Below are positions 29,201 to 38,103 of a stretch of DNA of 64,000 nt, in pieces. Location of the stretch: contig CAVQEK010000004.1 of the NCBI GenBank assembly GCA_963711495.1, positions 2,780,503 to 2,844,502 of the forward strand. The letters run 5' to 3'. The notes beneath the pieces are model-generated. The model was not told the DNA's origin. It searched no databases and saw only the letters and a list, made by a program, of their open reading frames with translations. Source of the DNA: CAVQEK01 sp963711495 (GTDB lineage: Bacteria > Bacteroidota > Bacteroidia > Cytophagales > Cyclobacteriaceae). Numbering within the stretch: the first letter of the stretch is position 1; every line of letters begins with the position of its first letter. The translations under genes were made by a program, and so were the position numbers.

Positions 29201-30158
29201 AGATACTACATTAAATTATTTTAAATTACCTGTCACTGAAGTCAAATATTCACCGAATGGCAACTATTTACTGACAATTGAAAATAATGATCTATCAACA
29301 AATCCGAACACCAAGTATGATGGAAATGTTAAGATATGGGAAACAAAAGGCTTTAAATTAATAAATACGTTTACATGGCATACTAGTAGAATTAATGACG
29401 CGTCTTTTTCTGCAGATAGTAAATGGATAGTTTCCGGAAGCAAAGATGAAGTTTTTCGTTGGTCAATAACTGATACAACGGAATTGTTAGAAGAAGACCT
29501 TGTACTAGGTAGCAAATTTATTAATGCTGACGATGTATTTAACTATTTTTTAGAAAAGGGGAAAAGGAATAAATCCAATGAAGAATTTGAAGAAGCATTT
29601 GCAGTGCTGGATAGTCTCAGTCTTCCAGATTATATCCCATTTTTAATAAAATCTCTTAATATCTTAGGACAAACAAGTGAAGGTTATGATTCTTCTAATG
29701 TGGCAATTAATTGTTATAAGAAACTATTGGAATTTCGTCCAAATGATTATATGGCTCTGAATATGTTCGGTTTAATTTATAATCAGAGAATAGAATATCA
29801 AAGAGCAATTGATTCCTGCAATAGAGCTATTAAGATTGACCCAACGAGAGCCCCAGCCTATGCTCATAGAGGATTTGCTCATCTTAAATTAAATCGATTA
29901 GATAGCGCTTTTCAGGATTTGGAAGAGTCAAAGAGGATCAGCCCACGCTATGAAAAAGTATACTTCTATTTGGCATGTTATTATGCAACTAAAAATGATC
30001 CGGAACAGGCATTAAAAAATTTAGAAACGGCATATATCTATGGATTCAAGGATCCAAATTGGATCAAGTGGATTGAAGAAGAAGAAAGCCTAAATTCCAT
30101 CCGATCCAATGAAGACTACATTGCCCTAATTAAAAAGATGAAAGATAATTTGAAATAA
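26280..30158 (+). CDS. nSTAND NTPase with membrane segment, WD40 and TPR repeats
   Basis: A 1292-residue signal-transduction ATPase. The entry motif CPFPGLRPYKTSEFQLFYGR and Walker A GSSGTGKSS (residues 72-80) are typical of the nSTAND1 class. Walker B is LLVIVDQFEE (172-181). A winged-helix region ends near residue 530. A charged helix leads into one membrane segment at about 546-568 (LISISIVCLVLLGLGIWLYI). After it come WD40-type units (ITVWGIDGNNIMTLIGHTSP, VTEVKYSPNGNYLL, SADSKWIVSGSKDEVFRWSI) and C-terminal TPRs (PNDYMALNMFGLIYNQ, DPTRAPAYAHRGFAHLKLNR). The topology would put the NTPase on one side of the membrane and the sensor repeats on the other. It starts inside the TIR gene end. 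No lesions are seen, unlike the surrounding genes. Confidence 0.85.
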   Translation: MDNLFQLDEFYLDLQEDGLKISLLSKDKIADCPFPGLRPYKTSEFQLFYGRSGQANQLLKRLRRNHFLAVIGSSGTGKSSIVRAGLLPQLYGGYLSNSNDLWNVAVCRPGNQPIKNLAIALSCTKCRNTKSKKIIEKEFEIIEPILRENSYGIIEVEKLINVEVNEKQKTNLLVIVDQFEEIFRFKREGSGPETIETSTHFTNLLLKASAQTNGSVYIIITMRSEFLGECVQFRDLPEAINQGQYLVPRLNRAELKEVITGPIRLTNNNISPILVNRLIDEIGDNMDQLPILQHALMRTYEHWKKSGASDEINYEHYEAVGKMENALGNHANEKYNELGDHNIENNKTLSKKQLITKIIFQCLTDKSTDDRGIRRPTELNNIYIIAGEIGASKGEVDEVINHFRGSETSFLMPPINTNLFPELYIDIAHESLMRNWKQLDKEWIPEEVKNARLYRRLDERRELKDIIKGGLLEDLLAWKEEYPVNSTWAARYHKTKKTDTDSPEELFRKNIAFLEASKVESEKIKKENEEKKRKEIVEQQREKRRKGVLISISIVCLVLLGLGIWLYIERDYAQTQTEIAKKALYENDLKDFPWFIDLSDTLKTYALDTLWYLKNKDSLGELNVKYSFEMAVEGQNQQRHDMSVALYLAKEAKTKDNNKITRALLDSLIKGKIIYEQKIKMKLNDPVEQGVKLLGENNKNEIIIGMTSAIYPAQLNDSTSSIQLVQYSADRKTVAISDSGLYLMYHYPLENKVLIVESRNNEPIRQIPLRPNMEYNRYVELKSDLDQKVSSPGSNSNADNSHNNDTIPKLKTNYYTTSIIIDTAEYNLDKRVNMKRNDLLTNAKQFVGTFYSDKRFFLVSNGSENEITVWGIDGNNIMTLIGHTSPVKKISCTKNRILTISKEGKAIAWDIDLEKIEEYKPDWWNYHKAIKKLDTFNEAIANEKIDVAAFSPSGQSAATCFGSKMKIRDVSGKVDTTLNYFKLPVTEVKYSPNGNYLLTIENNDLSTNPNTKYDGNVKIWETKGFKLINTFTWHTSRINDASFSADSKWIVSGSKDEVFRWSITDTTELLEEDLVLGSKFINADDVFNYFLEKGKRNKSNEEFEEAFAVLDSLSLPDYIPFLIKSLNILGQTSEGYDSSNVAINCYKKLLEFRPNDYMALNMFGLIYNQRIEYQRAIDSCNRAIKIDPTRAPAYAHRGFAHLKLNRLDSAFQDLEESKRISPRYEKVYFYLACYYATKNDPEQALKNLETAYIYGFKDPNWIKWIEEEESLNSIRSNEDYIALIKKMKDNLK

Positions 30159-30191
30159 TTGTAAAAAACTTCCAGTCAAATGAAATTGCCT

Positions 30192-30500
30192 TTACTCCTG
30201 TGTCTCCGCTTTGCTTTTTACCAATTCCTCCCAGCTTGAATTTTCCTGGGAAATCAGCATTTCTACTCTCTGAACTAATAAATTAAAGGAATCTTTACCC
30301 TGATAAGGTGTTGAGTTTGTAGTATAAAGATATTTTTCATGTTTCAATGACTCACAGGTGGAACGATAGGCAACCCAGTTTTCTTGGTATTTGTATAAAC
30401 TGTTCATGGCTGTAAAAACTCCCACAAGTACACCCAAAATCCCCACAAAATATTTTAAATCTGGATAATCAGATATGTAACCTGCAAATAAAGGAATCAA
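30192..30500 (-). pseudogene. SLATT/DUF4231 gene, C-terminal fragment
   Basis: This encodes the C-terminal two thirds of a DUF4231 (SLATT-type) membrane protein: LIPLFAGYISDYPDLKYFVG, a hydrophobic helix ILGVLVGVFTAMNSLYKY, then QENWVAYRSTCESLKHEKYL and the end region WEELVKSKAETQE. The missing N-terminus (about 48 residues) lies at 31873-32015 as the head of the transposase reading frame. Joining the two at the shared bases TTGATTCC restores a normal protein of about 150 residues. SLATT proteins are proposed pore-forming effectors in bacterial conflict systems. The open frame extends upstream to 30578, but the extra residues come from the inserted element. Confidence 0.85.
30493..30500. repeat. 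Left copy of 8-bp target duplication
   Basis: GGAATCAA occurs here and at 31873-31880, exactly at the two joints between SLATT sequence and the inserted element. Eight bases is the usual duplication made by IS256-family transposases. Confidence 0.75.
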
Positions 30501-31872
30501 GGAAGTGTAAACTGAACTCTGTCTGGGATTAGGTTTGTTTTCAAAATTATACATTTTTTCTTTTTGATCAATTTTCAATAGCTGTTTTGGTCAATTGACA
30601 GGTTCGGTCAAGGGCGGCTGAGGTACGAAGCGGTTTATATACCCTTGACGGGTTCTGACAATTGACCGATCTTTGCTTTTGTAAATTGCTCATATATCCA
30701 GTTTTAGCCTTCCTTCAAATCGAATGCTAAGCTGCTGTACTGTTGTCGACCAGTTATGAAGCGGTTGGCTCCATTTCTTTTCTATGTTCTTGGTCGCCAA
30801 ATAAACAAGCTTCATCAGTGCCATATCTGAAGGAAAAGCTCCTTTGGTTTTGGTGACTTTCCTGACCTGGCGGTGAAATCCTTCCACTGCATTGGTGGTG
30901 TAGATGATCTTTCTGATTGGCTCGGTGAACTGAAAATAGGTGGTGAGTTTCTCCCAATTGCTTTGCCAGGATTTAATGACCACCGGGTATTTTTCTGCCC
31001 ATTTCTCGGACAGTCTCTCCAATTCCGTTGTTGCCAGATCCTTGGTCTCTGCCCTGTAAACACACTTCAAATCTGACAGGAATACCTTCTGATCTTTACT
31101 GGACACATATTTTAAAGAATTTCGTACTTGATGTACAATGCAGCTCTGTACCTCGGCCTGAGGGTAGACGCTCTGTATGGCCTCACTGAAGCCTTTCAGA
31201 TTGTCGATACTGGCGATAAGTATGTCCTTTAATCCTCGGTTATGCAGGTCAGTTAAGACCTGAAGCCAGAAGTTAGCTCCTTCGCTCTCAGATACATACA
31301 TGCCCAATACCTCCTTTCTGCCTTCCTTGTTGATGCCAAGAATATTGTATAAAGCACGGTGCTGAACCTTGCCTTCGGAGCGTACTTTGTAGTGCATCGC
31401 ATCCAGCCAGACGATACAATAAACCTCTTCCAGAGGCCTGTTTTGCCATGCCTTTACTTCAGGTATAATACGGTCGGTTATTTGACTTAGTACCGTATGG
31501 GAAATATCGGTATCATACATCTGCTTGATATGTTCACTGATATCTCTGAAACTCATGCCAAGGCCATAGAGACCTATGATCTTATCCTGAAGGTTATCTG
31601 CCAGAATAGTCTCTCGCTTCTTGATAATCTCAGGCTCAAAGCTGCTTTGACGATCTTGCGGAGTCTCCAGTTCAAAGCTTCCTGTACTGCTTTTTATGGT
31701 CTTTCTTCCTTTACCGTTACGCTTATTGCCGTTGTTGCGTTCATCTTCATCCAGATGCGATTCCATCTCGGCCTCGAGAGCCGTCTCTAAAAATTGTTTC
31801 AACATCGGCGCAAAAGCACCGTCTTTCCCAAATAAGGATTGGCCCCTCTTAAATTGTTCGAGGGCCTTCTTC
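30501..31872 (-). mobile_element. IS256-family insertion sequence in a SLATT gene
   Basis: The 1372-bp insert lies between the two 8-bp repeats, a typical length for IS256 elements. The 3' end begins GGAAGTGTAAACTGAACTC, which looks like an IS256-type terminus. The other end (reading inward GAAGAAGGCCCTCGAAC) does not match it beyond a shared GAAC at the same offset. The transposase's own start and leader are also absent there. Either the left end is a surrogate used in an aberrant transposition or the terminus was lost. The 3' non-coding tail is unusually long (189 bp) and carries a large dyad. Confidence 0.75.
30589..30667. repeat. Large imperfect dyad in the IS tail
   Basis: GGTCAATTG (30589-30597) pairs with CAATTGACC (30659-30667), and inside it GTCAAGGG (30607-30614) pairs with CCCTTGAC (30642-30649). 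The loop is GC-mixed. It lies just after the transposase stop and could act as a terminator or a transposase-binding site. Confidence 0.6.
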
Positions 31873-32015
31873 GGAATCAATGCTGCGATAACGATACTCG
31901 CCAATTGTAACCCTTTATACATTTTTTGGCATTTGATACTTTTATTTTCATACCAATTCAACTGATCTTCCAACCTGTTTTTCAGGTAATCTTCTTGCGT
32001 GGCTTCATTATTCAT
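30690..32015 (-). CDS. IS256-family transposase fused to a SLATT N-terminus
   Basis: A 441-residue open frame. Residues 1-48 (NNEATQEDYLKNRLEDQLNW through LASIVIAALIP) belong to the interrupted DUF4231 gene. From KKALEQFKRGQSLFGKDGAF onward it is an IS256/MULE-type DDE transposase. The catalytic residues are the Asp in YCIVWLDAMHYKV, the Asp in ILIASIDNLKGFSEA and the Glu in YTTNAVEGFHRQVRKV, all present. The transposase has no native start, so expression would depend on the SLATT start, producing a chimera with a partial membrane segment in front. The catalytic part appears intact; the end mismatch makes mobility doubtful. Confidence 0.88.
   Translation of the reverse strand: MNNEATQEDYLKNRLEDQLNWYENKSIKCQKMYKGLQLASIVIAALIPKKALEQFKRGQSLFGKDGAFAPMLKQFLETALEAEMESHLDEDERNNGNKRNGKGRKTIKSSTGSFELETPQDRQSSFEPEIIKKRETILADNLQDKIIGLYGLGMSFRDISEHIKQMYDTDISHTVLSQITDRIIPEVKAWQNRPLEEVYCIVWLDAMHYKVRSEGKVQHRALYNILGINKEGRKEVLGMYVSESEGANFWLQVLTDLHNRGLKDILIASIDNLKGFSEAIQSVYPQAEVQSCIVHQVRNSLKYVSSKDQKVFLSDLKCVYRAETKDLATTELERLSEKWAEKYPVVIKSWQSNWEKLTTYFQFTEPIRKIIYTTNAVEGFHRQVRKVTKTKGAFPSDMALMKLVYLATKNIEKKWSQPLHNWSTTVQQLSIRFEGRLKLDI
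31873..31880. repeat. Right copy of 8-bp target duplication
   Basis: GGAATCAA, identical to 30493-30500; it encodes Leu-Ile-Pro in the SLATT frame at both joints. Confidence 0.75.
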
Positions 32016-32189
32016 GGTAATATCTATAAATCAAGTTCACTTTTTGACTGAGTAGTAAATGAGCATTTAGAATTAGTAGTTCAAACAAATCTACTCTAGT
32101 CTGCGTCCTCAATGTCGTTAATTGTTTAAATAAAATGGCAATATTTTCAAACATTTTGCATAAGAATGCCAAAACCTAAAACTTCAAAA

Positions 32190-34058
32190 TCAAAATGGCC
32201 TACTCCGGTACAGGTCTTTATCCTGGGCGCCCATAAACACAGCCCCCAGCAGGTCTTTCAACGGTGTACTTCTTTTACGTTCCAAGGGTCTGCTGTCGGT
32301 TTTCAATGTTTTGGTCACACCCACTGCATTGATGATCACAAAATGGGTCTTGGAAGATATGGCAGACGGCGTCACCATTTTCAAATCGTCGTAACCATAG
32401 GTGCGGGTACCACGGCCTTTCATCTGCTCAAAGTAATTGCGGCTTTTCACATCCCGCATGAAGATCAGACATTCCAGGGGCTTTACATCGGTACCGGTCG
32501 CCACCATGTCCACCGTCACGGCAATGCGTGGATTGTAGGCATTGCGAAACTGGGCCAGCACCGATTTCGGGTCCTTTTCCGTGTAGGTCAGTTTTTTACA
32601 AAAGGCATTACCTTCGCCGAATTCTTCCCGCACGATCTGGATGATGTCGTCGGCATGGCTGTCGGTTTTGGCAAAGATCAATGTTTTGGGTACTTCCTGG
32701 CGGTTGGGGAATATTTCCGGCAGCCGTTGCTTAAATGCCCGTACATATTGCGGATCTGGCTCGGATTGACCACATCTTTGTCCAGTTGTTTGGCGGAATA
32801 TTGCAGGTCTTCATCCAACTGCTCCCACCGCTTGCGTCGGGTGAGCTTTTCGCGTTTGTCCACATATTCTTTGGCTTTGATCCTGGCCCCTTGTTTGGTG
32901 ATCTCCGTCTCGATGGTGAAGACATCATAGCCCACATTCACCCCATCCGCCACCGCTTGTTCGTGTCCGTATTCCGAGACGATATTTTCATTGAAGAAGG
33001 CGAACGTTCGGGTATCCGGCGTGGCCGTCAGCCCGATCAGGAAAGCATCGAAATATTCCAGCACCTGGCGCCACAAATTATAAATGGAGCGGTGACACTC
33101 ATCGATCACAATAAAATCAAAAAATTCTATGGGCAGCTTTTCATTGTACACCACCGGAAGCGGCGTCTTTGGGCTGCCAGCTTTTTTCGGCGGGATTTTC
33201 CACTTCTGCGGATTCGTCCAGTTCTTCGCCTTTTAGTATGGAGTACAAACGCTGAATGGTGCTGATGCATACCTGGCTGTCCGAAGCGATATAACTGGAA
33301 CGCAGGCGTTGCACGTTATAGAGTTCGGTAAATTTGCGGTTGTCGTCGTTGGGTTCGTAAGCCATAAACTCCTGTTCGGCCTGCTCGTCGAGATTTTTGG
33401 AGTCCACCAGGAAAAGGACCCGCTTGGCCTGCGAGAATTTTAACAACCGATAAATGGAAGTAATGGCGGTAAATGTCTTCCCCGAACCGGTGGCCATCTG
33501 GATCAATGCCCTTGGCCGCCCTTCTTTAAAAGATTGATCCAGGTTGGTGATGGCATTGATCTGGCATTGTCGCGGCCCGGTACGATTTAGTTCCGGCAGG
33601 TCCAGCAACCGGGTACGAAGGGATTTTGGTTGTTTCATCCATTCGGACAGTGTTTCCGGTCTTAAGAAGTTGAATATTGGCCTTGATCGTGGTTTGGGGT
33701 CCCGGTAGTCCGTGGTACGGGTAATAGTACCGGTACTTTCATAGACAAAAGGCAGTGGATCATTGTCCAGGTATTTCAATTTGCCGGTGGCATAACCAGC
33801 GGATTGATCTTCCGCTGTGGTGATCCGGTATCCTTCATCTTCTTTCTTAGCCTCAATGACACCAACCGGTTTGTGGTCCACAAACAACACATAATCGGCC
33901 GGGCCGGAAGAAGTCTGGTATTCTCTGACGGCAATCCCCTGAGAAGCGCTCCAGTTGATCTGATGCTTATCCTGGATGGCCCAGCCCGCGGCAATCAGTT
34001 GTTTGTCAATTTTATCACGGGCGATCTGTTCGGGATCCTGGTTTATTGGACTGTTCAT
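32190..34058 (-). pseudogene. Type I restriction enzyme R subunit, broken and truncated
   Basis: Three pieces in different frames form the N-terminal two thirds of an EcoEI-type HsdR. Piece one (33141-34058) has the nuclease core GPADYVLFVDHKPVGVIEAKK, with the Asp and ExK-type residues, and Walker A QMATGSGKTFTAI. Piece two (32678-33154) has the DECH box FIVIDECHRSIYN and LIGLTATP. Piece three (32190-32681) has VATGTDVKPLECLIFMRDV, the helicase motif QMKGRGTRTYG and TDSRPLERKRSTPLKDLLGA. The C-terminal 200 or so residues that bind the methylase are missing. No hsdM or hsdS is nearby, so this is a dead remnant of a restriction system. Confidence 0.88.
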
Positions 34059-34915
34059 ATAAAAAGCATCAAGCCATTTCCACGTTGATGTGGAAACAAG
34101 GGATTCATTTAAAAAAATGTTTCATAAAGATAAGCAGATTCACCCGGAAATGCATGTAGCAGGGGCACAGATCAATGGATTCGCCGGGACTAATATATGA
34201 TGAACTGGTGAAAAATGGGGATAAAGGGATGACGAAGTGACATGGATAATGGTCTGTAAGAATATTGGATGGGGAAAGATTATTGGGGGACATTTAGCGA
34301 GTTTCGGATTTTATGGAAAGTTTTATTGTAAAAAAATGGGCATTGAATGATTGGATTCATCAGAAACAAGACCCTGAGACCATACGACTATTATATTTTT
34401 GATTGACGTGTTTTTGAAGGGCTAAAGTTAAAGTAATAAAACCTCCAAGTATGAATTTAGTCAAAATCGTGCAGGTGACTAATGTATTATTTGAGGCAAT
34501 TCATCTATATTTTTATTTTATTTAAATTAAAATTATAACACCGACCATACAATTTATTAGTAATCAGCAATTTAAGTATTACTTTAAATTTTAAGGCTAT
34601 AGATATTCATTATTATTGATAAAAAATTTTATTATTTTTATTGTGTAAATATTTGATATTTTTTTTGTATATTCGAATATACGAAACAGATCATTTTTAA
34701 TCGTTTGTTCAATTTAAAATTCGATCTGAAAGGCATTACTAGTGATCTGTACACATCCACAACCTGCTATTGAATAATGCAATTGTCCTGATTTACAGGT
34801 CGAGGGGTTGATATTGTATAACAAATTTCCAGGATAATTTTGCTGTAATTGGAAAAGTATCGACGTCTATCTTGGATAGAATGCGATATGATTTTGTATA
34901 AATTTTGATCAATTA
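34059..34915. other. AT-rich non-coding region with palindrome
   Basis: About 860 bases with no believable gene. The last 500 bases are very AT-rich and contain the palindrome at 34667-34682. The region separates the broken hsdR from the large secreted-protein gene and probably holds the latter's promoter. Confidence 0.45.
34667..34682. promoter_or_regulatory. Perfect 16-bp palindrome
   Basis: GTATATTCGAATATAC is its own reverse complement. Its position about 230 bases upstream of a large secreted-protein gene, in AT-rich DNA, fits a dimeric regulator's operator, though an AT-rich palindrome may also arise by chance. Confidence 0.4.
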
Positions 34916-36472
34916 ATGAAACCCGTTATTACAATAAATCAACTACACTCCACACCAAAGTGGAAATTTTACCTGGTCTTTTGCATCCTTGTATTCGTTC
35001 TTACTTCAATAAGCTATGCACAGTTACCCTCCGGCTGGCAGAACCAAGACATTGGCAATGTGCATTCCGTAGGTTCGGCGAGCTACTCAAATGGTATTTT
35101 TACTGTTAATGGCTCCGGAGCAGATATTTGGCTGCAAAAGACCAATTTCATTTTGTTTATAAAACATTTTCCGGTGATGGGCAGATTGTCACCCGGATAA
35201 TCAGTCAGGAAAATACTAATATTTGGGCCAAGTCAGGAGTGATGATCCGGCAATCGCTCGATGATAGCACAAGGAACCTCATGATAGCCGTCACCCCAGC
35301 AAATAGCCTGATTTTTCAGTATAGGTCAAATATTGGTGAAGGAACTGTTAATTATTTAGGGGCGACAGTACAAGCCCCATATTGGGTAAAATTGGTAAAG
35401 GTGGGAAACAGTTATTCGGCTTATGCTTCTCCAGATGGCAGTAATTGGACCCAGGTAGGGAATTCGGTTTATATTCAAATGGGTGCTTCGGTGTTTGTAG
35501 GATTGGCCGTAACGTCACATGATGATCACAAGATAGGTGCCTCCACTTTTGATCAGGTACAGGTTTCATCAGTAACCTATTCCCAATTACCGGCAGATTG
35601 GGAACATCAGGATATAGGTGATGTGGATTCCACTGGAACATCAGCGTGGATAAATGGGACTTTTGCCGTAAGAGGTTCAGGGTTGGATATTCTAGAATTC
35701 CAATGATCGTTTCCAGTTTGTCTATAAAACATTTTTTGGTGATGGCGAGATCATTGCCAGAATAGTGAGCCAGGATAATACAAGCGAATGGGCTAAGGCT
35801 GGCGTGATGATCAGGAATACTTTGGAGAAAAATGCCAAAAACCTGATGGTTGCCATTACTCCCCAACATGGCATTACGTTTCAGTACAGGTCAGTTACCA
35901 ATGGTAATAGTCAAAATACGCTTGGTGTGGCGGTGTCGGTACCCTATTGGGTTCGGTTAGTCAGGTCGGGCAATAGTTTTACAGCATACACATCGCAGAA
36001 TGGGACTAACTGGACCCAGGTGGGCGATTCGATAAACATTGATCTAAATCCGACTACATATATTGGATTGGCAGTGACTGCCCATTCAAGCACCAAATTT
36101 TGTACAGCCATATTTGATCAGGTACAAATCTCGTCCCAACATTCAATTGACCCTCAGGCTCCCGATAGTCTTATTTCCAGTACGATTTCCGAATCGCAGA
36201 TAGGACTTGACTGGTCGGACAATAGTGACAATGAGGATGGTTTTGAAATCGACAGGACTCTCGATGGCATTAATTATGTTGCCATTGACACTGCGACAGC
36301 CAATACAATATCGTACCAGGATAATGACCTCCAATTCAACACAAGATATGGTTATCAGGTAAAAGCGTTGATTAACGATACCCTGGCATTAAGTTATGAG
36401 ACGGTTACTTCATCAACAGATTATGAAGTTGTTCCTTCAATTAATGTTACTGTTAGTACAGATTCAAAGTAA
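34916..36472 (+). pseudogene. Giant secreted RHS protein, N-terminal part, frameshifted
   Basis: The gene starts at ATG 34916 with a signal peptide (FYLVFCILVFVLTSISYAQ). Two tandem copies of a beta-sandwich domain follow (about 190 residues each), recognisable from LPSGWQNQDIGNVHSVGS and LPADWEHQDIGDVDSTGT, then FVYKTFSGDGQIVTRIISQ and FVYKTFFGDGEIIARIVSQ. They resemble DUF1349/concanavalin-like domains. A fibronectin type III domain comes next (IGLDWSDNSDNEDGFEIDR). The frame changes near 35130 and 35700 and again after 36470. Secretion through the outer membrane is likely, but no sorting signal can be judged in a broken gene. Confidence 0.75.
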
Positions 36473-38103
36473 TTATCAATTTGGCGATACCATTAGACTG
36501 AGCGGGACAGCCAATTTTAATGATAACAATATCAACATCCCTTATTTGCGTATGTCCTCTCAGTCGAGTCAGTGGTCGGGGGTCATTTTCGAGCCAAAAT
36601 TCAAATTCAATATGGGCTAATGATTATATAGATCTTACCAATGGAGGTGTAAATACTCGGAGTTAAAGATCGTGATGCGCGATAATTTGGGCAATACGGA
36701 TTGGAGCAAGGTCGGTATCAACATAGGCAATGAGTTCCCGGTATAATGAATTCATCGGCGCCATAGTGGATGATGATCAATGGTTTACAATCAATATACC
36801 ACTTTCAAAATTTGATTACAGTAATCTGATACACAGAAAGAATATCACGATTGTAAGAGAATGGATACCCCGGTCCCTATGATATTTCCATTCGGGAGGT
36901 GATGTTTACGGGGAGTGGAGATCCTGCTAATGATATCGAATATTTTGGTCCTGCGAAAACGGATGATTCTCATTCGGAAGATACTACCCATGAAGTTAGA
37001 ATAAACACGAACAGTGCAGGCGCTTACGTAGACCGTGTTGAGTTTTATGCCAACGATAGGAAGGTAGGAACAAGCAACTGGGAACCCTATCAAATCGATT
37101 GGCTAAAGGACAGTGTTGGCAGTTACGATATAACAGCAAAGGCATACCTTATCAATGGAGATGTCAGGAATTCTGGAGATATAAATTTCTGGATTTCTGA
37201 TACGGATAATATTCCTTCTGTTCCGGCAAATTTCGATGCAAATCTGAATCAGGATAATTATGTTGATTTGACTTGGACGGATTCCGACGTTGAAGATGGA
37301 TTTTTAATTGAAAAAGATGTCAATGATGGCGGATACCAATACTTGGATAGTTTGCTGGTAAATGCCACTAGTTACACGGACAGTTCAGTAACCTCTGGTA
37401 ACAGTTATAGATACAGAATCATAGCCTACAACACATTACCCGGAGTTTCAGGATACAGCAATGAAGACTCATATTATATCGGAAATACGGTTACTTTAGC
37501 CACCCCCACGGATTTCCTGGTCTATTCCATGTCGGAGAGTCAAATTAAGATCAAATGGACCGATGTTTCCGGGGGCTAGATTCTTTTGAGATCCAGAGAG
37601 ACGGTGATGGAGATGGCCTGGCAGATACAGCTATATATATACCGGCTGGTGTCACTGAATTCGCTGATAGTATGCTCGCAGATAGTGTGACTTATTCCTA
37701 TAAGCTACAGGCCAGGAATGGATATTTTTCCTCTGAATTTACTGAAACCAAAGAAGCGATGACTTATCCGCAAGGGGATGTTCCAGATTATGAAGAATAC
37801 AATGCTTTACAAGCGTTATATGATTCACTTAAAAGCACTAATTGGTTTGACAATACAAATTGGGGCGATCAGAACACACCATTTTCCGAGTGGTATGGTG
37901 TAAACACAAAAAGTTATAATTATGGTAGTCCTGATGTTAATGATTTGGATTTATCCGATAACAATTTATCTGGCGAAATACCTAATCAATTCGGGGATTT
38001 ATTATCACTTCAAAGAATAGATTTAAGTTATAATAATATTAAGGGAGACATTCCTTCTACAATTGGGAAAATATGGGCTGCAGATGGATTTAAATTTAAA
38101 TAA
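36473..38103 (+). pseudogene. Giant secreted RHS protein, FN3/LRR section, frameshifted
   Basis: This continues the same product in further frames. 36480-36600 gives YQFGDTIRLSGTANFNDN. 36899-37579 gives an Ig-like unit (AGAYVDRVEFYANDRKVG) and FN3 units (VDLTWTDSDVEDGFLIEKDV). 37555-38103 gives another FN3 unit and a leucine-rich repeat stretch (DVNDLDLSDNNLSGEIPNQF, LQRIDLSYNNIKGDIPSTIG). Between 36600 and 36900 the frame changes more than once. The break near 37573 is at a G run. Confidence 0.7.

Noticed and set aside
32166..32930. Long plus-strand open frame opposite hsdR
   Set aside because: It is antisense to clear helicase motifs and has no recognisable domain; it is a mirror of the GC-richer hsdR coding.
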